DNA from: an uncultured Fibrobacter sp.
GTDB taxonomy: Bacteria; Fibrobacterota; Fibrobacteria; Fibrobacterales; Fibrobacteraceae
Reading direction: 5' to 3'
Length of the DNA: 64,000 nt
Assembly: GCF_900316465.1 (NCBI RefSeq)
Contig: NZ_ONDD01000007.1
Coordinates: 65,695 to 129,694 of the forward strand
The notes under the pieces were generated by a model, which worked only from the letters and a program-made list of their open reading frames with translations, was not told where the DNA came from and made no database searches. Positions within the stretch are counted from its first letter, which is position 1; each line of letters begins with the position of its first letter. This document shows positions 25,609 through 33,661 of the stretch, piece by piece. The position numbers and the translations under genes are program-made.

Positions 25609-26757
25609 TCAATAATCCTTTACGCAACGAATAGAGAACGCAGCAGTTTTAATAAATCTATTTTCTGAATCTCGCTGCAAATCCATATCTGTTGCACGAA
25701 CAAATAAGCCTTTATACAAGTTTGCTTTTTCATCGTACGATTCACCGGGAACCCAATGAAAAGCCTGTTTCATAATTTGAGAAAACTCGTCATTTTCATC
25801 GTCATACAAACCCGCCGGCAGCAGAGAAAAACCTCTCGGATTTTTCACAATTCCATTCCAAACCTCCGAGCTAAGATAATCACTACCACTCATCGCCCCA
25901 TGACCATCAATGGCCGCCACCCACTCTCCTCGATTCATAATATGCCACCCATCAGGGCAAATTCCCTGATGGACAACATACTCCGAATTATTTGGTACAA
26001 GAGTATTCCTAGACTCATCCGTCGTATTCGGGCATTTTTCACTTCCCATTTGAGAAGAATCACAAACAGCGGGGAAAGCCATAGCGGTTGCCCAGGTATA
26101 AAGCCCACCCCACCCATTTTCACAATACCAGGGATCGTCATCGTAACAATATTTGGTCGAATCACCTTGTTGATTTCCACCAGAAATCATCTTACCAAAA
26201 TTCAGATTTTCCGCAAAAAACGTGAGTGTATCAGTAACATCGTCATACAGACGAATCGTTTTGTATACATGATTATCGCGCGGATCAGTAAATTCACCAT
26301 AGCTGAGTTTGGCATTAAACTGTCTACTCATGTCATAATATTTGCTACTACTGGATTGTTGCACAACAGAGCTAGAAGACATCGGTATCCAAAATCCATT
26401 TTGACAGATATATTTCACCTGTTCCTGTGAAATAAACACAGTATACCCTTCTTCATCTTTTTCACATGGTGTTCCTGAAAAAGATTCTTCACTGGAGCTT
26501 ACAGGATTTGGGACACTCGAGCTACTATTCTTACCGCTTACAGAACTAGAAGAATTCTTTTCTGCAGCCGAGGAACTAGATTTTTTAGAATCTTTCTGTG
26601 AAGACGAAGACGCGTCTTTATCTTTACCCGAAGAACCGTTGTCCTCATTGCTACTCGACGAGATTTCACCGATTGGATCGGGAGCGGAGCTACTAGATTC
26701 ATCGCCACATGCAACAAACAAAACCGCAGAAAGCAACAGCGCAACAAAATATTTCAC
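25609..26757 (-). CDS. FISUMP-domain (TIGR02145) lipoprotein
   Basis: 382 residues. Lipobox ending at Cys17 (SAVLFVACG), then about 70 residues of Ser-run linker typical of Fibrobacter envelope proteins, a small Cys-containing segment (CEKDEEGYTVF..YICQNGFW), and a C-terminal FISUMP domain (YKTIRLYDD, FFAENLNF, GICPDGWHIMNRGEW, AFSIRCVKDY). TIGR02145 domains occur in many Fibrobacter lipoproteins and resemble FGE/C-type-lectin folds; function not established. GTG start after CGGAGG. Probably outer-membrane or surface exposed. Confidence 0.88.
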   Translation of the reverse strand: MKYFVALLLSAVLFVACGDESSSSAPDPIGEISSSSNEDNGSSGKDKDASSSSQKDSKKSSSSAAEKNSSSSVSGKNSSSSVPNPVSSSEESFSGTPCEKDEEGYTVFISQEQVKYICQNGFWIPMSSSSVVQQSSSSKYYDMSRQFNAKLSYGEFTDPRDNHVYKTIRLYDDVTDTLTFFAENLNFGKMISGGNQQGDSTKYCYDDDPWYCENGWGGLYTWATAMAFPAVCDSSQMGSEKCPNTTDESRNTLVPNNSEYVVHQGICPDGWHIMNRGEWVAAIDGHGAMSGSDYLSSEVWNGIVKNPRGFSLLPAGLYDDENDEFSQIMKQAFHWVPGESYDEKANLYKGLFVRATDMDLQRDSENRFIKTAAFSIRCVKDY

Positions 26758-26860
26758 AAAAAACCTCCGATAACCTCATGAATTCGGGCAGAATGTAGCA
26801 TTTTTTAGGGCTCAAGAAGTTGACGCAGACCTTCGTCAGCATGACAGTGGGCGGGATATG

Positions 26861-26935
26861 CCGGGGCGTTGCGGGGTGTCCCCGCAGTGGGGGTGGAGAG
26901 CAACGAAGTGCGAACCAGGGGGATTCTTCCCCCTT
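26861..26935 (-). repeat. GC-rich dispersed repeat, intergenic copy
   Basis: On the minus strand it shares AAAGGGGGAAG, TCCCCCT and CCCCGCAACGCCCC with priA 2181-2270. It lies between the FISUMP and RNase D genes. A stretch just before it (26821-26846) ends with CGTCAGCATGACA and may be a decayed copy of the GGSATGACA family. Confidence 0.68.
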
Positions 26936-26988
26936 TTTATAATCCATCCGAATTTACAATAAAAATTTTATTACATTTCACCCTACCG

Positions 26989-28146
26989 ATGCAAGACGAG
27001 AAATACATACTGGTAGATAGCGAAGAATCGCTGGCGAATTTGCTGGCGGATTTGGAGCTGTACGAAATGGCCGCCGTCGATACCGAGGCGGATTCCATGT
27101 ACCATTATACCACTCGCCTTTGCCTAATCCAGATTACCATCGGCGAACACCACTACATCGTGGACCCGCTGTGTGGCCTTGACCTGGCCCCTTTGTTCAA
27201 GGCCCGCGCCATGCAGACGCTCATTTTCCACGGTGCCGACTACGATTTGCGACTGCTCTGGCAGACCTACGGCTTTTCGCCGAAGCAAATTTTCGACACC
27301 ATGCTCGCGGCAAAGATTCTGGGCGAAGATCACCTGGGCCTTGCGGACTTGGTGCGCGAATACTTCGGCGACGAACTCAAGAAAGAAAACCAGCGAGCCG
27401 ACTGGACCACGCGACCGCTGCCGCTCGAAATGTGCGAATACGCCATTCACGACACCTTCTACCTGCACGAACTCTGTGCGATTCTCGTAGAAAAGTTGCA
27501 AGAAGCAGGCCGCATGAGTTGGCTTACCGAACAGTGCGACGCCTTGATTGAACACGCCAAGCATCCCGCCCCGCAGAGAAAGGATCCCTGGCGCGTCACG
27601 GGTTCTGCACCGCTTTCGCCGTGCGCCCTGAACGTGCTCAAGTTCCTCTGGGAGTGGCGCGAAAACCAGGCCCAGGAACTGGACCGCCCGCCCTACAAGG
27701 TGATGCCGGTGGAACTCATGCTTGCCATTGCACGCCGCAGCGAGGCGAATTTCCCAACCGTGGACTTGGAAAAGTTGCCGAAGCTCCCCCGCAATTTTCG
27801 CGACGAGCGACTGAATTCGTTCGTGAACATGCTGCAGACGGCCGTGGCCGTGCCGCAATCGGACTGGCCCGAAAGACTCCCCAAGGCCCCGCCCCCGCCG
27901 GTGGTGCCGAACTCCGACCTGCTCTCGGTACTCAAGACCTGGCGCGACCTTAAAGCCGAAGAACTGGAGCTTGACCCGTCGCTCTTGGCCAACAAGGCGC
28001 AGCTCATTTGGCTTGCCGCTCCGGGTGACATGCCCTGGGAGGCCCGCTACGAAGAAGCTCACCTCATGAACTGGCAGCGCGTCCTGTGGACTGAAATTTT
28101 GCAACAGAACCTGCCCAACGCAAAGCGCGTAGGCGACCCCGACTAA
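26989..28146 (+). CDS. rnd: Ribonuclease D
   Basis: 3'-5' exoribonuclease for tRNA and small RNA maturation. DEDDy residues: D and E in VDTEADSM, D in FHGADYDLRLL, and Y-x3-D in YAIHDTFYL. An HRDC-like domain follows (about residues 210-290; LKFLWEWRENQAQELDRPPYKVMP), with a second HRDC-like segment at the end. The open frame extends upstream through the dispersed repeat, but the ATG at 26989 matches the family start; a TACATT hexamer precedes it by 11 bases and there is no ribosome site. Confidence 0.92.
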   Translation: MQDEKYILVDSEESLANLLADLELYEMAAVDTEADSMYHYTTRLCLIQITIGEHHYIVDPLCGLDLAPLFKARAMQTLIFHGADYDLRLLWQTYGFSPKQIFDTMLAAKILGEDHLGLADLVREYFGDELKKENQRADWTTRPLPLEMCEYAIHDTFYLHELCAILVEKLQEAGRMSWLTEQCDALIEHAKHPAPQRKDPWRVTGSAPLSPCALNVLKFLWEWRENQAQELDRPPYKVMPVELMLAIARRSEANFPTVDLEKLPKLPRNFRDERLNSFVNMLQTAVAVPQSDWPERLPKAPPPPVVPNSDLLSVLKTWRDLKAEELELDPSLLANKAQLIWLAAPGDMPWEARYEEAHLMNWQRVLWTEILQQNLPNAKRVGDPD

Positions 28147-28204
28147 ATTTTTTTACGACTCACCTCAACCGCCCGCTACTGGACAAATCCCCGCAGGCAT
28201 CATT

Positions 28205-28780
28205 ATGGAATCTGTACTTCTCGTTTCTGCCTTACTCCTTTTAATTTTCGGCTCCAGGCCGCTTTTCGAGATGTTGCGCAAGAAGCGCGACGGCGAAGAG
28301 CTCATCGGAAACCCGTGGGAAGAAATCCACGCCATCAAGGGCTACAGGGAATCGCGCAAGGTGGCGGCGTTCTACCCGCTCACGGGCGAACCGAACATCA
28401 TGCCGATTATCGAACAGCTCGCCGACGAAGACCGCTTGCTGCTCCCCCGCTGCACGGGTCCCACGACCATGGAATTCTGCCACGTGCAAAGCCTGAAAAA
28501 GGACCTGGTCAAGGGCAAGTTCGGCATCATGGAACCGCGCGGCGACATCCCGGCCTACGAGGGCGACTTCACCGTGTTCCTGGTTCCCGGCACCAAGTTC
28601 AACCTGACCGGCGAACGCTGCGGCCACGGCAAGGGTTACTACGACCGCTTTTTGGCAAAGCACCCGGGCGCCCACAAGGCAGGCATCGCGACTCCCAAGC
28701 AGATTAGCGTGGAGCCGCTCGTGCAAAAGCTAACCGACATCAAGATGAACCAGATTATCATTTGTAGGGAAAAACCCTAA
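28205..28780 (+). CDS. 5-formyltetrahydrofolate cyclo-ligase family protein
   Basis: ATP-dependent conversion of 5-formyl- to 5,10-methenyl-tetrahydrofolate. Core blocks: KVAAFYPLTGEPNIMPII, RLLLPRC, GIMEPRG, and the signature GHGKGYYDRFL. The usual basic N-terminus is replaced by a hydrophobic stretch (SVLLVSALLLLIF, residues 3-15) that could be a membrane anchor or an artefact of start choice; no other start is evident. 191 residues, normal overall. It follows RNase D by 58 bases. Confidence 0.85.
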   Translation: MESVLLVSALLLLIFGSRPLFEMLRKKRDGEELIGNPWEEIHAIKGYRESRKVAAFYPLTGEPNIMPIIEQLADEDRLLLPRCTGPTTMEFCHVQSLKKDLVKGKFGIMEPRGDIPAYEGDFTVFLVPGTKFNLTGERCGHGKGYYDRFLAKHPGAHKAGIATPKQISVEPLVQKLTDIKMNQIIICREKP

Positions 28781-28787
28781 GACAAAA

Positions 28788-28820
28788 CGTCATTGCGAGC
28801 ACGCCGTGCGAAGCAATCCA
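28788..28820 (+). repeat. CATTGCGAG...GAAGCAATCC palindromic repeat
   Basis: Outer ATTGC/GCAAT and inner GCACG/CGTGC arms. This sequence type is a dispersed repeat in several bacterial genomes (recalled, not searched). It lies between the 5-FCL and TrmH-family genes. Confidence 0.7.
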
Positions 28821-28845
28821 AGGAAAATTTTTAAAAGGAAAAAAA

Positions 28846-29832
28846 ATGGCTTTCGACAAGAACAAAGAAACTGAATTCGGCATTATCCGCCACGACTTCA
28901 AGGACCGCGAATCTCGTGACGGTTTCCGCGAACACCGCGAAGGATTCGAGGATTTTCGCCGCCGCGATTTCAACAAGCCGCGCGAAGGTTTTAACAGCGA
29001 ACGTCCACGATTCAACAAGGACCGCGACGGCTTTACCCGCCGCAAGACCGATGGCGACCGCCGCGTGAGTTTCGGGGACCCCGATGGCGCTCCGCAAACC
29101 GCTATCGGCGGCATCCGCGAAGTGACCGACCTTCTGGAACGCAGCCCCATGCAAGTCCACCGCGTGCTCTTTATGCACCAGTCGGGCAATCCCAAGCTCT
29201 ACGAACTGCAAAAGCTCGCCAAGCGCGCCCACGTGCACGTGCAGCAGGTGGATTCCAAGGTTCTAAACACCTACACCACGCAACACCACGGCGTGGTCGC
29301 ACTCTTGAACGAAAAGGAACTTCTCGTTTGGGAAGACATTCGTGAAGAATATTTTAAGGCCAAGGAAAACGGCGAACGCAAGCTGATTGCCGTAGGCACC
29401 AACATCGAAGACCCGCGCAACCTGGGTGCCTGCATCCGTAGTGCACTCGCCTTGGGCGTAGACCTTTTGATGCTCCCGGCCAAGGGCATGTGCGGCATTA
29501 CGCCGGCTGTCGCCCGCTCTGCCGCAGGCGCCCTCGACAAGATGAAGATTTGCCGCCCGAACAACCTGGAAGCCGCCGTAGGCGAACTCAAACTCGCGGG
29601 TTACCAGATTTTGGGCCTCGATGCCGACACCGAAACCAACCTCGCCGGCTTCGAATTCAGCGACCAGGCCGTAATCGCCGTCGGTGGCGAAGACGTGGGC
29701 CTTCCGCCCTTCATTCGCAAGCAGTGCGACGCTGTACTCCGCATTCCGATGATGCCCGAAGCGCATTCCTACAACGCCTCGGTGGCCCTTTCGCTCGGTC
29801 TGTACGAATACGCACGCCTCCGAATCAAGTAA
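28846..29832 (+). CDS. TrmH/SpoU-family RNA 2'-O-methyltransferase
   Basis: 328 residues. A 75-residue N-terminal tail of Arg/Asp/Phe/Gly repeats (GFREHREGFEDFRRRDF) is probably disordered and RNA-binding. It is followed by a substrate-binding domain (about 85-170) and the SpoU catalytic knot with motifs NLGACIRSA, GGEDVGLPPF and PMMPEAHSYNASVALSL. RlmB-like enzymes methylate G2251 of 23S rRNA; exact specificity here is not provable. AAGG precedes the ATG. Terminator at 29853. Confidence 0.9.
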   Translation: MAFDKNKETEFGIIRHDFKDRESRDGFREHREGFEDFRRRDFNKPREGFNSERPRFNKDRDGFTRRKTDGDRRVSFGDPDGAPQTAIGGIREVTDLLERSPMQVHRVLFMHQSGNPKLYELQKLAKRAHVHVQQVDSKVLNTYTTQHHGVVALLNEKELLVWEDIREEYFKAKENGERKLIAVGTNIEDPRNLGACIRSALALGVDLLMLPAKGMCGITPAVARSAAGALDKMKICRPNNLEAAVGELKLAGYQILGLDADTETNLAGFEFSDQAVIAVGGEDVGLPPFIRKQCDAVLRIPMMPEAHSYNASVALSLGLYEYARLRIK

Positions 29833-29852
29833 ATTATTCCAACTTGGACTAT

Positions 29853-29886
29853 AAAATACACCCCCATAGGGTGTATTTTTTTATTA
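29853..29886 (+). terminator. Rho-independent terminator
   Basis: AATACACCC / GGGTGTATT stem followed by TTTTT, after the TrmH-family gene. Confidence 0.85.
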
Positions 29887-29945
29887 TAGGCCGTTTTTCC
29901 CCATCAAATTGGTATATATTTTTACCACAAGAAGGGAAAATATTT

Positions 29946-31319
29946 ATGGACTTCGAATCTTTGCTGTCAAAATACGAAGCAAAAGCTTGTGTTGTCTCCG
30001 TCGATTTTTACGAAGACGAAACGTACGGAAATATCCGCATTCTTGCAGGCAACAAGGCGCACTGTGACGAAATGGAAATGGAACAGGGTCGCCCCTTTAT
30101 TCCTGGGTCGCCATACGAGGCTTGTTTTCCTCAAAACCGCAATTTCGAAGATTACTGTTTCCGCTGCACACGAACCAAAAAGCCTCTCCATGCCTACGTG
30201 GAACTTTACACCATGGGGCTCTGGCTGAACATGTTCCTGATTCCGATTGAATCGGATAAGCCGAACACCGGCTACTGCATTTACGTTTACGATGTATCGC
30301 CCAAGGTGGATTCTGCTGCCATGGTCGACCTTTCCGGCGATGTGGCCTCTGAGGTGTTAAAGGCATGCGTCAAGCTCCGTAGCTCGAACGACATCAAGAA
30401 GACCATCCAAGAAGTCATCGAAGATATCCGTAGCCTTTGCGATTCTGAACATTGCTGTATTTTGCTGACCGATCCCGATACACGCACCTGCGATATTCTT
30501 GGCGACGCCCTCAGCAAAAACACAAACCTGCTCCCCATGTCCACCTATCTAGAAGGCTTCTACGAAATTACGGAGACTTGGGCCGCAACCCTTGGTGGAA
30601 GCACCTGCATTATCATCAAAGACCGCCACGACATGGATCTCCTGCATCAACAAAACCCCGTGTGGGCAGATTCGCTCGAAGGCGCCATGATCAAGACCAT
30701 CGTGCTGTTCCCGCTGCGATTCGACAACAAGGTGCTCGGTTACATGTGGGCCATCAACTTCAACGCCGAAAACACCATCAAGATTAAAAAGACGCTTGAA
30801 CTGACGACCTACTTCCTCGCCTCTGAAATTGCAAACCACTTGCTTCTGAAGAAGCTTGAAATCATGAGTTCCATTGACTCGCTCACGGGTATCAAGAACA
30901 GAAACATGATGAACAATCGCGTAGACTTGATTGTAAGTGGTAAAGAACGCATACCAGACGCAGTGCTCTTTATCGACCTGAACGGGCTCAAGCGCGTGAA
31001 CGACGACCAGGGCCACAATTCAGGCGACAAGATGCTCCGCACGGCAGCAAAGATTTTGCAAGAAGTTCTCCACGACGGCGAAGTGTTCCGCGCAGGTGGC
31101 GACGAATTTATGGCAATGATTCCCAAAATTACCGAAGCCGAACAGCAAAAGCGTATTGAGCAAGTCCAGGACGCTGCTAAAGCAAACAACATCCACTTCT
31201 CGATTGGTTCGTGCTACGGGGGAAAAGACGTTCGCAAGGCAATGCACACAGCCGACGAACGCATGTACGCCGACAAGAACGCTTACTACGCCGCACACCC
31301 CGAAGAAAAGTACAGGTGA
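29946..31319 (+). CDS. GAF-GGDEF diguanylate cyclase
   Basis: 457 residues from the ATG at 29946, which follows AAGGG; the longer open frame overlaps the upstream gene and is rejected. An N-terminal sensor with several cysteines (about 1-120) and a GAF-like domain (about 135-300) precede a GGDEF domain with SIDSLTGIKNRNMM, DLNGLKRVND and the active-site RAGGDEF (384-388). It should make cyclic-di-GMP. The inhibitory RxxD site is absent (LHDG in its place). No EAL domain. Soluble. Confidence 0.9.
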   Translation: MDFESLLSKYEAKACVVSVDFYEDETYGNIRILAGNKAHCDEMEMEQGRPFIPGSPYEACFPQNRNFEDYCFRCTRTKKPLHAYVELYTMGLWLNMFLIPIESDKPNTGYCIYVYDVSPKVDSAAMVDLSGDVASEVLKACVKLRSSNDIKKTIQEVIEDIRSLCDSEHCCILLTDPDTRTCDILGDALSKNTNLLPMSTYLEGFYEITETWAATLGGSTCIIIKDRHDMDLLHQQNPVWADSLEGAMIKTIVLFPLRFDNKVLGYMWAINFNAENTIKIKKTLELTTYFLASEIANHLLLKKLEIMSSIDSLTGIKNRNMMNNRVDLIVSGKERIPDAVLFIDLNGLKRVNDDQGHNSGDKMLRTAAKILQEVLHDGEVFRAGGDEFMAMIPKITEAEQQKRIEQVQDAAKANNIHFSIGSCYGGKDVRKAMHTADERMYADKNAYYAAHPEEKYR

Positions 31320-31341
31320 TAAAGCACCGATTTTTCAAAAC

Positions 31342-31371
31342 AAAAAAGCGGGCCTTTCGGTCCGCTTTTTT
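31342..31371. terminator. Bidirectional terminator between convergent genes
   Basis: AAAAAAGCGG / CCGCTTTTTT with a short inner stem; ends the GGDEF gene (+) and pheS (-). Confidence 0.85.
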
Positions 31372-31416
31372 CATATATCTCGTCTGTAGCCGCGAAGCGG
31401 CGTCCTTTCGTCTAAA

Positions 31417-32439
31417 CTAGAACTGGCTCAGGAATCTCTGGTCGTTGCTGGTCAAGAGGCCGATTTCCGGAATCGCGTGGCGCAGCATGGCGATACGGTC
31501 GAGACCGAAGCCGAATGCAAAGCCTGTGTACTTCTCGGAATCGATGCCGCAGTTCTTGAACACGTTCGGGTCCACGGAACCGCAACCGCCGATTTCCATC
31601 CAGCCGGTTCCCTTGCAGCGACGGCAACCCTTGCCTCCGCAGAACACGCAGCTCACGTCCATTTCGGCGCTGGGCTCCGTGAACGGGAAGAAGCTCGGGC
31701 GGAAACGCGTCTTGACGCCTTCGCCGAACAGCTTGTTCATGAACACCTGGAGTACGCCCTTGAGGTCTGCAAAACTGATGTTCTCGTCAACCACGAGGCC
31801 TTCGCACTGCTGGAACATCGGGGCGTGGGTCGCATCGTTATCGACGCGGAACACGTGGCCCGGAGCAATCATGCGGAACGGCGGCTTGTGCGTTTCCATG
31901 TAGTGAATCTGCGTGCCGGAAGTATGCGTACGGAGCATCACCTTGTCGTCCACGTAGAACGTGTCCTGCATGTCGCGGCTCGGATGGTCAGGAGGCGTAT
32001 TGAGCGCTTCGAAGTTGTACCAGTCCGTTTCGATGTCGCGACCGAAGTCCACCTCGAAACCCATCTGGCTAAAGAAGTCGATAATCTCTTCGCGCACATC
32101 GTAAAGCGGATGCGTGCTGCCCGCCGGGATGCCTGCACCCGGGAGCGTTGTATCTACAAAACCGCTTTCCAGCTTCTTCTGGAGGGCAGCCTGGTTCGCG
32201 GTCTCGATAGCCTTGTCGATAGCCTCGGAGACGGCGACCTTAAGTTCGTTCACGAGCTTGCCGTAAGCCGGACGTTCCTCGGCGCTGAGGCTCCCCATCT
32301 GCTTCATGAGGTCGGTGACGGCCCCCTTCTTGCCCAGGTACTTCACGCGGAGGTTGTTGACGGCTTCTTGGTTCGTAAGGTCGGTCTGCGCAAGTTCTGC
32401 GTCAAACGCCTGCTTCACATTGTTAATAGCTTCACTCAT
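31417..32439 (-). CDS. pheS: Phenylalanyl-tRNA synthetase alpha subunit
   Basis: Catalytic subunit of the alpha2-beta2 enzyme. N-terminal coiled coil, then class II motifs: HPLYDVREEIIDFF, FEALNTPPDHPSRDMQDTFY, LLRTHTSGTQ-type block, and C-terminal FGFGLDRIAMLRHAIP. A Cys cluster CVFCGGKGCRRCKGTGW is common in this group. 340 residues from the ATG at 32439. A TAAATT hexamer ends 10 bases upstream and no Shine-Dalgarno is seen. pheT is not in the window, so the subunits are encoded apart. Confidence 0.95.
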   Translation of the reverse strand: MSEAINNVKQAFDAELAQTDLTNQEAVNNLRVKYLGKKGAVTDLMKQMGSLSAEERPAYGKLVNELKVAVSEAIDKAIETANQAALQKKLESGFVDTTLPGAGIPAGSTHPLYDVREEIIDFFSQMGFEVDFGRDIETDWYNFEALNTPPDHPSRDMQDTFYVDDKVMLRTHTSGTQIHYMETHKPPFRMIAPGHVFRVDNDATHAPMFQQCEGLVVDENISFADLKGVLQVFMNKLFGEGVKTRFRPSFFPFTEPSAEMDVSCVFCGGKGCRRCKGTGWMEIGGCGSVDPNVFKNCGIDSEKYTGFAFGFGLDRIAMLRHAIPEIGLLTSNDQRFLSQF

Positions 32440-32476
32440 AGTGGCCACAAATTTAGCAATTTTCAGTTAATCTAAA

Positions 32477-32896
32477 TCATTCCGAAAATATCAAGGGGAC
32501 CGTAATCGTGCACTTCTCGTAATCCCCAGCGGGATATTTCCACTGTAAAAGGTCTTCCGCTACGACTTTTTCAAATTCGGGATAGTCCGTGGTTGCACTC
32601 ACAACTTCCGTCTTTTCGACATCACCATTTGCAAGGATGGTGTACTTTACTTTTATCGTACCGGCAAAATGAGGCTTTTTGCGCAGATAGTTATTATAAA
32701 GCGGAACCAATCGCTCCTGCGTGTTTTTCGCGATTATGACTTTCAAGTCCTTTAAGTGCCGTAAATTTTCCGACTTTTTATCAGATGTTTTTTCTTCAGT
32801 AGCCTGAGACGGTTCTTTCGACACGCTCGGATTTGACGTTGACGCACAAGCCGCAAAGAACAAGGTCACACAGAACGCGACAAGAATCTTTTTCAT
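32477..32896 (-). CDS. Lipoprotein with AgmX/PglI-type C-terminal domain
   Basis: 139 residues: lipobox (LFFAACA, Cys17), a Ser/Lys/Glu-rich spacer, then NYLRKKPHFAGTIKVKYTI, DVEKTEVVSATTDY and LLQWKYPAGD, matching the TonB-C-like domain of AgmX/PglI/gliding-motility proteins. Such domains are periplasmic and mediate protein contacts. GGAGG precedes the ATG. Partner unknown. Confidence 0.8.
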   Translation of the reverse strand: MKKILVAFCVTLFFAACASTSNPSVSKEPSQATEEKTSDKKSENLRHLKDLKVIIAKNTQERLVPLYNNYLRKKPHFAGTIKVKYTILANGDVEKTEVVSATTDYPEFEKVVAEDLLQWKYPAGDYEKCTITVPLIFSE

Positions 32897-32920
32897 AAGT
32901 CCTCCAAGTATTTTCCAAAA

Positions 32921-33430
32921 CTATTTTTCCGGTTTCGCTTTCCCAGTGAAATTCGTGCTTGTAATCTTGAATACGGTCACGGTGGCGGCCTGTTCAGGCG
33001 TGAATTCGAACTTATGCGGGGCTGCGGAGTGCGGTATGCCGGCGGCATGACGTTCCATCAAGAGCGAGAGCCCGCGGCATTTCTCGGCAACGTCTTCGAC
33101 GATTTCGGCTTTACCCTGCCCGACAACGCTTGCGTAAAAGCGACCGCTCTTGCAATAATTGTCTTCATGAATTTCGATGCGATTCTCAACGCACATGCTG
33201 AATGCCACATTCGGATTCTTGCGAATGCAATCCAATTTCTTGCCGACATGTGCGCAATGGAAGTATAGTTCCAAAACACAGTCTTTCAAGCTGTACCCAA
33301 ACGACAGCGGAATCACGTAAGGCATGCCTGCATTCGCATCATCTACCATCGCGACATGGCAGGTCGTGCACTGTTCAATAATCTTCGCGATGTTCTCGTC
33401 GCCAACAATTTCTCTATCTTTACGTCGCAT
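32921..33430 (-). CDS. Pyridoxamine 5'-phosphate oxidase-like (NimA-type) flavoprotein
   Basis: 169 residues from an ATG at 33430 after AAAGGA (an upstream TTG is possible). Split-barrel pattern: CHVAMVDDANAGMPYVIPLSFGY, LYFHCAHVGKKLDCI, NVAFSMCV, and YASVVGQGKAEIV. Family members bind FMN and include nitroimidazole reductases; physiological substrate unknown. Followed 25 bases later by the AgmX-type lipoprotein gene. Confidence 0.85.
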   Translation of the reverse strand: MRRKDREIVGDENIAKIIEQCTTCHVAMVDDANAGMPYVIPLSFGYSLKDCVLELYFHCAHVGKKLDCIRKNPNVAFSMCVENRIEIHEDNYCKSGRFYASVVGQGKAEIVEDVAEKCRGLSLLMERHAAGIPHSAAPHKFEFTPEQAATVTVFKITSTNFTGKAKPEK

Positions 33431-33466
33431 ATAGTCCTTTTTATTCAAATTTAATTTATTAAAACA

Positions 33467-33486
33467 GGAATCACGTTAGTGATTCC
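33467..33486. promoter_or_regulatory. Perfect inverted repeat in divergent intergenic region
   Basis: GGAATCAC-N4-GTGATTCC, upstream of the NimA-like gene (-) and far upstream of the Cthe_2159-like gene (+). Possible operator; the rest of 33431-33661 is AT-rich with no gene. Confidence 0.4.
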
Positions 33487-33661
33487 GAATTCGTGTAACA
33501 ACATCAATCCGCTTGCTTATTGAAACGAGAGCAACCATTTTACACACCTCTTACACAAAAAGATGTTTACCTATGTTGTTTTTGGCAGCAACGCTTATTA
33601 TCATTACAATACTGCATACTTTTCGACTGAAATGTATATTACAAGAAAAAGGAGTGTGTTC

